In this document: piece after piece, positions 25,091 through 32,279 of the stretch | Numbering within the stretch: position 1 is the first letter of the stretch | Layout of the letters: every line of letters starts with the position of its first letter | Assembly: GCF_039535785.1 (NCBI RefSeq) | Contig: NZ_BAAAXV010000008.1 | Coordinates: 620,001-684,000 of the forward strand | Source: Nonomuraea helvata | GTDB lineage: Bacteria; Actinomycetota; Actinomycetes; Streptosporangiales; Streptosporangiaceae | Reading direction: 5' to 3' | DNA: 64,000 bases | Translations under genes and position numbers: made by a program | Notes under the pieces: generated by a model | Told to the model about the DNA's origin: nothing | Seen by the model: the letters and a program-made list of their open reading frames with translations, nothing else | Databases searched by the model: none

Positions 25091-26644
25091 GTGAACCGGC
25101 CGCCTGAGGACGAGTACGACATCGGCGATGTGATCCCGTTCAGCTCCGACGACTCCACGACGGAGGAACCCGAGCCGCCGCAGCCCGAGGCCGAGTCTGG
25201 TCTCGAGTCGCGTGCCGACCTCCAGCCGGAGCCGGAGCCGGAGTCCAGAGCGGCCGATCTGCAGTCGGCGGGTGAGCCCGAGGCGGCGGCCGAGTTCGAG
25301 GCAGCCGCCACGCCGGTGGCGGGAGCCGTGCCGGAGACGGATGCCGCTTCCGAAACAGTGGCGGTACCCGAAACAGTGGCGGTACCCGAAACAGTGGCGG
25401 TACCCGAAACAGTGGCGGTACCCGAAACAGCGGCGGTACCCGAAACAGCGGCGGTACCCGAAACAGCGGTGGTACCCGAAGCAACGGCGGCGCATGAAAC
25501 AGGGGCGGCGCCCCAAGCAGCGACCGCTCCGGAAGCGGGGGGCGGCCTCGGGGCAGGGATCGCACCGGGCGCAGGGACCGTGCCGGGCGCAGGGACCGTG
25601 CCGGCGCGTCGCAGGCAGGCCCTCCGAAAGGCCGGGATCGTCTCCGCGGGCCTGGCCGCGTCCCTGGTGGCGCTGGGGGCGGGAGCGATCGTGGTGCTCA
25701 AGCCGTACCTCAGCCCCGACGACTTCGACGGGCCCGGCAGCGGTGTCGTGACGGTGCGGATCGCGCCGGGCTCCAGCGCGGAGGACGTCGGCTCCACGCT
25801 GGCCGACGCCGGAGTGGTGGCCAGTGCGCGGTCGTTCGTGCGGGTGGCCGAGGAGCGCGCGGTCGCGAACCGGCTGCGGCCGGGACACTACCGGCTGCGC
25901 AAGGGCATGGCGGCCGGGGCGGCGCTCGACCTGCTCCTCGCCCCGGCCTCCAGGGTCGTGCGGCGGGTCACGATCCCCGAGGGCATGCGCACGTCCGAGG
26001 TGCTCGCCCGGGTCGCCAAGCAGACCGGGCTGCCGCTCAAGGAGCTGCAGAGCGTCGACAAGGGCCTCGTCGGGCTGCCCAAATACGCCCCGGGGCTCGA
26101 AGGGTTCCTGTTCCCGGCGACGTACGAGATCGAGCCCGGCGACTCGGCCGTGGACGTGCTGGCGGCGATGGTGGAGCGGTTCGGTGTCGCCGCGCGGCAG
26201 GTGGGCCTGGAGGAGCAGGCGGCGCGCAGGCACCTGACGCCGCTGGAGGCGGTCACGGTGGCCAGCATGATCCAGGCTGAGGGCGGGACCGACGCGGACT
26301 ACCCGAAGATCTCCAGAGTGATCTACAACCGCCTCCAGAAGGGCACCAAGCTGGAGATCGACAGCACCATCCTGTACGCCCAGAACCGCCGGAGCCTGAG
26401 GATCACGGAGAGCGACACCAAGGTCGACTCCCCTTACAACACCTATCGCCACAAGGGACTGCCGCCGGGACCCATCGCGAATCCGGGGGAGAAGGCGCTG
26501 CTAGCGGCCCTGAACCCGGCAAACGGCGATTGGCACTGGTTTGTCACGACGGATCCCGCGCATAGAATCACCAAATTCACCAACAAAGAGAGCGAGTTCG
26601 TGAGATACCGGGAAGAGTTGAAAAAGAACCTCGGGACGAACTGA
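25091..26644 (+). CDS. mltG: Endolytic transglycosylase MltG (paralogue 1, repeat-bearing)
   Basis: Membrane-bound lytic transglycosylase predicted to cut nascent peptidoglycan strands (517 residues). A long acidic cytosolic region (about 1-180) includes eight hexapeptide repeats (PETVAV type) and three GAGTVP-type repeats. One transmembrane helix (GIVSAGLAASLVALGAGAIVVL) and a LysM-like/YceG domain follow. The catalytic segment VTVASMIQAEGG keeps the Glu, and DYPKISRVIYNRL, LPPGPIANPG and WFVT close the active site. GTG at 25091 lies after GGGGTGG; the frame is open upstream into ruvX but conservation begins here. A second MltG gene follows. Confidence 0.88.
   Translation: MNRPPEDEYDIGDVIPFSSDDSTTEEPEPPQPEAESGLESRADLQPEPEPESRAADLQSAGEPEAAAEFEAAATPVAGAVPETDAASETVAVPETVAVPETVAVPETVAVPETAAVPETAAVPETAVVPEATAAHETGAAPQAATAPEAGGGLGAGIAPGAGTVPGAGTVPARRRQALRKAGIVSAGLAASLVALGAGAIVVLKPYLSPDDFDGPGSGVVTVRIAPGSSAEDVGSTLADAGVVASARSFVRVAEERAVANRLRPGHYRLRKGMAAGAALDLLLAPASRVVRRVTIPEGMRTSEVLARVAKQTGLPLKELQSVDKGLVGLPKYAPGLEGFLFPATYEIEPGDSAVDVLAAMVERFGVAARQVGLEEQAARRHLTPLEAVTVASMIQAEGGTDADYPKISRVIYNRLQKGTKLEIDSTILYAQNRRSLRITESDTKVDSPYNTYRHKGLPPGPIANPGEKALLAALNPANGDWHWFVTTDPAHRITKFTNKESEFVRYREELKKNLGTN
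25351..25494 (+). repeat. Eight tandem 18-bp repeats inside mltG
   Basis: Eight in-frame 18-base units of the form CGAAACAGTGGCGGTACC. The first five are identical, two carry one change and the last carries two. Decayed units continue to about 25550. They encode (P/S)ETVAV and variants, a Pro/Val/Thr/Glu spacer in the cytosolic tail. The identity of the units indicates recent slippage expansion. Confidence 0.93.
25560..25608 (+). repeat. Second short in-frame repeat in mltG
   Basis: Two exact and one variant copies of an 18-base unit (CCGGGCGCAGGGACCGTG) encode GAGTVP/GAGIAP steps just before the basic, membrane-proximal ARRRQALRK. Confidence 0.8.
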
Positions 26645-26858
26645 TGTTCGACGAAACTCCCCCCGTTCCGGCTCAAATGGCCCCAAACGGGACATGCGCT
26701 CTCTTTTCATCCCTTAGCATGGCTACTCAGAGTGCTCTCCGCTGGTCGTGGGAGCATGTCCGGCGGATCCCCCCGTTCCGCTCGGTGACGAAACCAGCCG
26801 GTTCAGCAGTTTCGCTTGACGCCTGGCTGGCCGTACCGGGAGATTGGCCAGCGCACCT

Positions 26859-28028
26859 ATGAACGATCTCGATCTGAACACTCTGCTCGGCGCCGAGGAC
26901 GACGAGGGTCGTGCCCGGCGCCGTCCTCGCGGTTCCGGCAAGCGCGGCGGGCGCCGGCGGCGCAGGCGCCGCAACCGGGGCGGCTTCATAGCGCCGCTGC
27001 TCGCCTTCGTCGTGCTGGCGGGCATCATCGGCGGCGGCGGATACTACGGCTACCTGTGGCTCAGTGACGCGCTCGTGCCCGACGACTACACCGGTCAGGG
27101 CAGCGGCGAGGTCGTCGTGGAGATCAAGGACGGCCAGAGCGCCTCGGACGTGGCGGTGGAGCTGGAGAAGTTGGGGGTCGTGGCCAGCGCCAGGGCGTTC
27201 ACCAACGCGATCGGCAACGCCAACAAGAGCGGCTCGCTGCAGCCCGGCTCGTACAAGCTGCGCAAGCAGATGTCGGCCGCGCAGGCCGTGTCGATGCTCG
27301 GCCCGGAGAACCGGCTGCTGGCCAGGGTGACGATCAAGGAGGGCCTGCGCCTTTCCGACACCCTGAACACGCTCGCCAAGGCGACCGGCAAGCCCGTCAA
27401 GGAGTTCACCGCCGCGGCCAAGGACGTCGGCGAGCTCGACCTGCCGCCGTACGCCAAGAACAAGCTCGAGGGGTACGCCTTCCCGGCCACGTACGAGTTC
27501 CAGCCCAAGACCACGCCCAAGCAGATGCTGGCGGCCATGGTCAAGCGGTTCAACCAGACCGCCGAGACCATGGACCTCCCGGGCAGCGCCAAGGCGCTCG
27601 GCTACACGCCGCAGGAAATCATGACCATCGCGAGCATCGTGCAGGCCGAGGCCGGCCGGCCCGAGGACATGCCGAAGATCGCGCGCGTGATTTACAACCG
27701 GCTCGAGCTCAAGCCGCCGATGAACCTGAAGATGGACAGCACGGTCATGTACGCGCTCGGCAAGTACCGCACCTACGCCACCCACGCCGAACTGCAGACC
27801 CCGTCCCGCTACAACACCTACAAGTACGCGGGGCTGCCGCCCGGCCCGATCGCCAACCCCGGCGACCACGCCATCGAGGCCGCGCTCAACCCGGCGAAGG
27901 GTCCCTGGCTGTTCTTCGTGGCCACTGACCCCAATGGCGGCGGCGTCACGGAGTTCGCCACCACCGATGCCGAGCGTCAGGCGCTGGTGGCCAAGTGCGT
28001 CAAGAACGGCGGGTGCGGCGGCGGCTGA
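26859..28028 (+). CDS. mltG: Endolytic transglycosylase MltG (paralogue 2)
   Basis: Second MltG/YceG protein in tandem (389 residues). A short cytosolic tail has a dense Arg run (GKRGGRRRRRRRNRGG). One transmembrane helix (IAPLLAFVVLAGIIGGGGYYGYLWL) and the YceG domain follow, with the catalytic segment MTIASIVQAEAGRPEDMPKIARVIYNRL (Glu kept), LPPGPIANPGDHAIEAALNP and WLFFVATD. The tail has two Cys (AKCVKNGGCGGG). It is closer to the usual actinobacterial MltG than paralogue 1. ATG at 26859 is tentative: GGGAGA lies about 15 bases upstream, a little far. It is separated from paralogue 1 by 214 bases, so it may have its own promoter. Confidence 0.88.
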   Translation: MNDLDLNTLLGAEDDEGRARRRPRGSGKRGGRRRRRRRNRGGFIAPLLAFVVLAGIIGGGGYYGYLWLSDALVPDDYTGQGSGEVVVEIKDGQSASDVAVELEKLGVVASARAFTNAIGNANKSGSLQPGSYKLRKQMSAAQAVSMLGPENRLLARVTIKEGLRLSDTLNTLAKATGKPVKEFTAAAKDVGELDLPPYAKNKLEGYAFPATYEFQPKTTPKQMLAAMVKRFNQTAETMDLPGSAKALGYTPQEIMTIASIVQAEAGRPEDMPKIARVIYNRLELKPPMNLKMDSTVMYALGKYRTYATHAELQTPSRYNTYKYAGLPPGPIANPGDHAIEAALNPAKGPWLFFVATDPNGGGVTEFATTDAERQALVAKCVKNGGCGGG

Positions 28029-28115
28029 CCGTCACGGCCGGGAAGCGCCGTCCGTCCAGGTGCGCAGCGCTCTGGACGGATGGCGATAAGGTCTTCCTGG
28101 TCGAAAGGAGTAGGG

Positions 28116-28973
28116 ATGCGGGCTGCGGTGATGGGCTCGCCCATCGGTCATTCGCTCTCGCCCTACCTGCACCGGGCCGCCTACCAGGCGATGGGGCTCG
28201 ACGGGTGGAGCTACGAGGCGTTCGAGTGCGATGAGGCGCGGCTGCCCGGGCTGCTGGGTGAGCTGGTGCCCGTGCGCGGTCAGGGACCGGACGACGCGGA
28301 CGCCTGGGCGGGGCTGTCGCTGACCATGCCGCTCAAGCGGGCCGTGCTGCCCTTGCTCGACACCGTGTCCGAGCTCGCGCTGGAGGTCGGCGGCGCCAAC
28401 ACCGTGGTGTTCCGCGACGGGCTGCGGCACGGCCACAACACCGACGTCCACGGCATCGAGCAGGCGCTGGCCGAGGCCGGGGTGCCCGCGCCGCGTTCGG
28501 CGACCGTGCTGGGCGGAGGGGCCACGGCGGCCTCGGCGCTGGCGGCGCTGCGCAACCTCGGGCTGTTCTCCGCGACGCTGCTGGTGCGCGACCCCGCGCG
28601 GGCGGGTGAGACGGTGGAGGTGGCGGAGCGGCTGGGCGTGGCGCTGGCGGTGGAGACGTTCGACAAGCTCGACGCCCTGACCCGGGTGGACCTGGTGGTG
28701 TCGACGCTGCCCGGCGGGGCGGCTGACGCGTTCGCCGACCGGCTGGCGCGGGTGCCCGCGCTCTTCGACGTGGTCTACTCGCCCTGGCCGACCAGTGCGG
28801 CGGCGGCGGTCCAGGCCGCGGGTGGCACCGTGGTCGGGGGGTTCTCGATGCTGCTCCACCAGGCGGTGCGGCAGGTGGAGCTGATGACGGGCCGTACGGA
28901 CGTGCCGGTGGAGATCATGCGCGCGGCCGGTGAGGCGGAGCTCGCTAGGCGGTCGGCCAGTCGAACGGATTGA
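28116..28973 (+). CDS. aroE: Shikimate dehydrogenase
   Basis: NADPH-dependent reduction of 3-dehydroshikimate in aromatic amino acid synthesis (285 residues). The N-terminal substrate domain shows GSPIGHSLSPYLHRAAY and LSLTMPLKRAVLP (catalytic Lys), GGANTVVF and HNTDVHGI (catalytic Asp). The cofactor loop is VLGGGATAAS, and GGFSMLLHQAVRQVELMTG ends the fold. ATG at 28116 has GAAAGGAG upstream. Its last 29 bases overlap, tail to tail, the end of the VapC-type toxin gene. Confidence 0.93.
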   Translation: MRAAVMGSPIGHSLSPYLHRAAYQAMGLDGWSYEAFECDEARLPGLLGELVPVRGQGPDDADAWAGLSLTMPLKRAVLPLLDTVSELALEVGGANTVVFRDGLRHGHNTDVHGIEQALAEAGVPAPRSATVLGGGATAASALAALRNLGLFSATLLVRDPARAGETVEVAERLGVALAVETFDKLDALTRVDLVVSTLPGGAADAFADRLARVPALFDVVYSPWPTSAAAAVQAAGGTVVGGFSMLLHQAVRQVELMTGRTDVPVEIMRAAGEAELARRSASRTD

Positions 28974-29364
28974 GCACTTTCACGTCAAGCCCCGCGAAGT
29001 CCTTCACATTGCGGGTCACGAGGGTGCAGTCGTGGGCGCGTGCGGTGGCGGCAAGTATGCCGTCGACGATCGGGAGCGGGCGCATGGCCTGGATTCGCCC
29101 CCATTCCTCGGCGACAACGGCGGTGACAGGCAGCACCCTTGTCCTGAACTCGTGCTGAAGACGGCCGAGCCAGGACTCGTAGCCGTTCGCTTGCACGGGG
29201 TCGCGGCGGCGCAGGAGTTCGACGCCCTTGCGGATCTCTCCGAACACCATGACGCTCAGGTAAAGGCTGGGGCCGGTGATGGTGTCGAGCCACGCCTGCA
29301 CGCTGCCGTCTCTGGTGCGCTTGGTCATCTCCGACACGACGTTGATGTCGAGGATGTAGCTCAC
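28945..29364 (-). CDS. vapC: PIN-domain toxin (VapC/FitB type)
   Basis: Probable RNase toxin of 139 residues. The PIN acidic residues are present: YILDINVVSE (first Asp; many relatives have LDTNVLSE), VMVFGEIRKG (Glu), LPIVDGILAATAR (Asp) and LVTRNVKDFAGL (last Asp/Asn region). Expected to cut tRNA or mRNA when free of antitoxin. GTG start overlaps the antitoxin stop (GTGA), giving coupled translation. The 3' end overlaps aroE by 29 bases. Confidence 0.88.
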   Translation of the reverse strand: MSYILDINVVSEMTKRTRDGSVQAWLDTITGPSLYLSVMVFGEIRKGVELLRRRDPVQANGYESWLGRLQHEFRTRVLPVTAVVAEEWGRIQAMRPLPIVDGILAATARAHDCTLVTRNVKDFAGLDVKVLNPFDWPTA

Positions 29365-29642
29365 TCGTCGCCTCCGAGCTCGAGGTCGCGCATCTCGGTG
29401 CTCTTGTCTCTGGCGAGGTCGAGCGCCCCCAGGTCCGGACCCGAGAGCAAGAACTCCTTGAAATCCGGCTGCTTGCCCTTGAGCTGGCGATATTCCTCCA
29501 TGTCAAGGATCACCGCCACATCCTGTCCGTGTCGGGTGACGATCTGCGGTCCCTCGTCGTGAGCCCTGCGGACGACCTCGCTGAAGCGCTGTTTGGCCTC
29601 CTGTAGCTGCCATTTGGTCGATTCGAGCTGCTCTACGGTCAT
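29361..29642 (-). CDS. Phd/YefM-family antitoxin
   Basis: 93-residue antitoxin. KWQLQEAKQRFSEVVRRAHDEGPQIVTRHGQDVAVILDMEEYRQL is the Phd/YefM DNA-binding half. The C-terminal acidic tail would block the PIN toxin encoded just downstream. ATG at 29642 has AGAAAGAGG upstream. ACTAG (29657-29661) and CTAGT (29683-29687) form a possible operator in the promoter, consistent with the autoregulation known for this family. Confidence 0.9.
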   Translation of the reverse strand: MTVEQLESTKWQLQEAKQRFSEVVRRAHDEGPQIVTRHGQDVAVILDMEEYRQLKGKQPDFKEFLLSGPDLGALDLARDKSTEMRDLELGGDE

Positions 29643-29737
29643 ACGCCCTCTTTCTGACTAGTTTTCTGGACAGATAAAGAGTCTAGTGGAGGACTTTGGC
29701 TGGGAGGGATGATTCGGGGAAGTCTCGTGGTTGTGGT

Positions 29738-29743
29738 AATGTA
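29738..29743 (+). promoter_or_regulatory. Putative -10 box of the infC operon
   Basis: TAATGT fits a -10 hexamer and would start a leader of about 230 bases before infC. No strong -35 is apparent. Confidence 0.4.
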
Positions 29744-29749
29744 GCTCTC

Positions 29750-29978
29750 TGATCGGTCCGGCATGCCTTGCTGGACGCGCAAGCGGAGGTCTCCCTCCCA
29801 CCTGAGTCGCCGAAAAGGCGTCCGGGTCCAGGATCACGCCGGACTACTCCGGGGAGCTCAAAGGCCACGAAGCCAAAGAGCTCAGTGGCCCCGCATGCGC
29901 GACGTGCGGGGCTTTTCGCGTTCAGCGAGGAGTCCCGGTCACGACGAGCACGTAGGGATCGCAAACCTAGGAGGCCCC
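29750..29978 (+). ncRNA. infC-rpmI-rplT leader with attenuator-like structure
   Basis: Roughly 230 bases of untranslated leader. A hairpin CGCC-GAAAA-GGCG lies near 29810. GGCCAC (29863-29868) can pair with GTGGCC (29885-29890), and GAGCTC (29854-29859) with GAGCTC (29878-29883); the two pairings cross, so they form a pseudoknot or alternate. The GTGGCC arm shares bases with the terminator stem that follows, so terminator and antiterminator would exclude each other. Leaders of this operon bind L20 or IF3 in other bacteria. Confidence 0.55.
29888..29916 (+). terminator. Intrinsic terminator (attenuator) in the infC leader
   Basis: GCCCCGCA (29888-29895) pairs with TGCGGGGC (29905-29912) and is followed by TTTT (29913-29916). 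This is a rare case in this window of a stem with a U tract, placed 63 bases before infC. Confidence 0.75.
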
Positions 29979-30581
29979 ATCAGCACTGAGCCCCGCATCA
30001 ACGAGCGTATCCGAGTTCCCGAGGTTCGCCTCGTGGGCCCGAACGGCGAGCAGGTAGGCATCGTCTCGATTCACGACGCCCTCAAGCTCGCCCAGGAGGC
30101 CGACCTTGACCTCGTCGAGGTCGCGGCCACGGCTCGACCGCCCGTGTGCAAGCTCATGGACTACGGCAAGTTCAAGTACGAGTCCGCGATGAAGGCGCGC
30201 GAGGCGCGCAAGAATCAGGCGCACACGATCATCAAGGAGATCAAGCTCCGGCCGAAGATCGACCCGCACGACTACGAGACCAAGAAGGGTCACGTGGTGC
30301 GGTTCCTCAAGGCGGGGGACAAGGTCAAAGTCACGATCATGTTCCGTGGTCGCGAGCAGTCCAGGCCGGAGCTCGGCTTCCGGCTGCTGCAGCGGCTGGC
30401 GGACGACGTCCAGGAGCTGGGGTTCGTGGAGTCCCACGCCAAGCAGGACGGCCGTAACATGATCATGGTGATCGGTCCGCACAAGAAGAAGGCCGAGGCG
30501 AAGGCCGAAAAGGCCGCCGCCAAGGCCCAGCGTGGCAGCGAGGACACTTCCCTAGAGGACTCTTCCCCACAGGAAGCATGA
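29979..30581 (+). CDS. infC: Translation initiation factor IF-3 (AUC start)
   Basis: Initiation factor that keeps ribosomal subunits apart and checks start codons (200 residues with a charged C-terminal tail). Sequence begins STEPRINERIRVPEVRLVGPNGEQVG, has the linker ARPPVCKLMDYGKFKYE and the C-domain (IKEIKLRPKIDPHDYETK, FRGREQSRPELG). No ATG, GTG or TTG lies at the right place: an ideal AGGAGG at 29969-29974 is followed 4 bases later by ATC at 29979. A rare start codon is the known basis of IF-3 autoregulation in E. coli (AUU). The only upstream ATG (29895) lies inside the terminator stem. Confidence 0.9.
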   Translation: MSTEPRINERIRVPEVRLVGPNGEQVGIVSIHDALKLAQEADLDLVEVAATARPPVCKLMDYGKFKYESAMKAREARKNQAHTIIKEIKLRPKIDPHDYETKKGHVVRFLKAGDKVKVTIMFRGREQSRPELGFRLLQRLADDVQELGFVESHAKQDGRNMIMVIGPHKKKAEAKAEKAAAKAQRGSEDTSLEDSSPQEA

Positions 30582-30707
30582 CCCGCGGTTGGGGTTAGCC
30601 TTACAGAGCACCCCGATTCAGCCACCAGCAGCCGAAAGACGCCGCGACCGGGTCGGCCCAGCACCGGCCCGGCCCCAGGCACGACCGAAACGAGGAGAGA
30701 CGGCGAC

Positions 30708-30902
30708 ATGCCGAAGATGAAGACGCACAGCGGTGCGAAGAAGCGGTTCCGGCTCACCGGCACCGGCAAGATCAAGCGCCGCCGTGCCAACCGCGCGCAC
30801 TACAACGAGTGGAAGTCGTCCACGCTGACGCGCCGTCTCAAGAACGAGGTCGTCCTTTCCGACGCCGATTCCAAGAAGATCAAGAAGCTGCTCGCCAAGT
30901 AA
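30708..30902 (+). CDS. rpmI: 50S ribosomal protein L35
   Basis: 64-residue basic ribosomal protein. MPKMKTHSGAKKRFRLTGTGKIKRRRA is the family signature, and LLAK ends it. ATG at 30708 has GAGGAGAG upstream. It lies 126 bases after infC and 28 bases before rplT, in the universal infC-rpmI-rplT order. Confidence 0.97.
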   Translation: MPKMKTHSGAKKRFRLTGTGKIKRRRANRAHYNEWKSSTLTRRLKNEVVLSDADSKKIKKLLAK

Positions 30903-30930
30903 GTAGCGCGATTCCCCGGGGAGAAGAAAC

Positions 30931-31314
30931 ATGGCACGCGTGAAGCGGGCGCTCAACGCCAAGAAGAAGCGCAGGGTCGTCCTCGAGAGGGCGAGCGGTT
31001 ACCGTGGCCAGCGGTCACGTCTTTACCGCAAGGCCAAGGAGCAGATGCTCCACTCGATGACGTACGCCTACCGGGACCGCAAGGACCGTAAGGGTGCGTT
31101 CCGCCGTCTGTGGATCCAGCGGATCAACGCCGCTGCCCGCCAGAACGGCATGACCTACAACCGCCTGATCCAGGGTCTGCGCCTGGCCGGCGTCGAGGTC
31201 GACCGCAAGATCCTCGCCGATCTCGCGGTCAACGACGCCCAGACGTTTGCCACGCTCGTCGAGGCCGCCAAGAAGGCGCTGCCGGCGAACGTGAACGCTC
31301 CGGCCGCGAGCTGA
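30931..31314 (+). CDS. rplT: 50S ribosomal protein L20
   Basis: 127-residue rRNA-binding protein needed early in 50S assembly. MARVKRALNAKKKRRVVLERASGYRGQRSRLYRKAKEQ is the N-terminal extension; the globular part has RLWIQRINAAARQNGMTYNRLIQGL. In several bacteria L20 represses its own operon by binding the leader. GGGGAGAAG before the ATG. Terminator hairpin follows. Confidence 0.97.
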   Translation: MARVKRALNAKKKRRVVLERASGYRGQRSRLYRKAKEQMLHSMTYAYRDRKDRKGAFRRLWIQRINAAARQNGMTYNRLIQGLRLAGVEVDRKILADLAVNDAQTFATLVEAAKKALPANVNAPAAS

Positions 31315-31349
31315 CAAGCCGCGAGCTGAGGCAATTGCTTTAACCAGAG

Positions 31350-31376
31350 GGGCCCACCGATGACGGTGGGCCCTTT
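31350..31376 (+). terminator. Terminator after rplT
   Basis: GGGCCCACCG (31350-31359) pairs with CGGTGGGCCC (31364-31373) around ATGA, followed by TTT. Confidence 0.88.
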
Positions 31377-31426
31377 GCTGTATGCGAAAGTGCTGTACGC
31401 GACTGCTGTATGCGACGGGGGAGACC

Positions 31427-32230
31427 ATGGCCGGGTCCGAGCTGACCAACGTGAAGTCGCCGCGGGTGAAAGCGGCCAGGCGGCTCACCAAGCGGGCCTT
31501 CAGAGATCAGGACCGCAGGTTCCTGGCCGAGGGGCCGCAGGCGGTGCGCGAGGCGCTCAAGCTCGAGGGCGTGCCGCTGGAGCTGTTCAGCACGGCCGAC
31601 GCCGAGCTGCGCCACCCCGAGCTGATCACCGAGGCCACGCTCAAGGGTGTGCCCGTGCACCGGGCCAGCGGCGAGGTCATGGCGGAGCTGTCCCAGACCG
31701 TGACCCCGCAGGGGCTGGTGGCCGTCTGCAAGCTTGTGCACGTGCCCCTGGACGAAGCCCTGCAAGGCACGCCCCGCCTGGTCGCCGTGCTCGCCCACGT
31801 GCGCGACCCGGGCAACGCCGGCACCGTCATGCGGGCCGCCGACGCGGCCGGCGCCGACGCCGTGATCTTCACCGACGCCTCCGTCGACCCGTACAACGGG
31901 AAATGTGTGCGCGCCAGCGCCGGCAGCCTGTTCCACTTGCCCGTCGTCATCGGTGCACCGGTGAGCGCCGCCGTGCGTCAACTGAAGGAGCGGGGCCTGC
32001 GCGTGCTGGCGGCTGACGGCGCGGGCAAGCACACGCTCGACGATGTCGATCTCACGGGACCCACCGCGTGGATCTTCGGCAACGAGGCTTGGGGGCTGCC
32101 GGAGGAAATACTGTCCGAGGCGGACGATGTGGTCAGAGTGCCCATCTACGGACAGGCTGAAAGCCTGAACCTGGCCGCCGCCGCGGCGGTATGCCTTTAC
32201 TCCTCTGCTAGGGCGCAGCGAGTGCCCTAG
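31427..32230 (+). CDS. TrmH/SpoU-family RNA methyltransferase
   Basis: SAM-dependent 2'-O-methyltransferase of the knotted SPOUT class (267 residues). An N-terminal substrate domain (SPRVKAARRLTKRAFRDQDRRFLAEGPQAV) leads to motif 1 (LAHVRDPGNAGTVMRAADAAGADAV, with the conserved Asn and Arg), motif 2 (AWIFGNEAWGLP) and motif 3 (VPIYGQAESLNLAAAAAVCLY). It acts on rRNA or tRNA; the exact site is not readable. ATG at 31427 has GGGGGAGACC upstream. Its place between rplT and pheS is conserved. Confidence 0.9.
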   Translation: MAGSELTNVKSPRVKAARRLTKRAFRDQDRRFLAEGPQAVREALKLEGVPLELFSTADAELRHPELITEATLKGVPVHRASGEVMAELSQTVTPQGLVAVCKLVHVPLDEALQGTPRLVAVLAHVRDPGNAGTVMRAADAAGADAVIFTDASVDPYNGKCVRASAGSLFHLPVVIGAPVSAAVRQLKERGLRVLAADGAGKHTLDDVDLTGPTAWIFGNEAWGLPEEILSEADDVVRVPIYGQAESLNLAAAAAVCLYSSARAQRVP

Positions 32231-32279
32231 GCGGCGGGAAACCCGCTATTGTCGGCGTTGTAGGCGGAGGAGGCAGGTC

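Noticed and set aside
25351..25494. Repeat array read as CRISPR
   Set aside because: Units are contiguous with no spacers and encode an in-frame hexapeptide.
29895..29978. IF-3 start at ATG 29895
   Set aside because: It lies inside a terminator stem, has no ribosome site, and the extra residues are not conserved.
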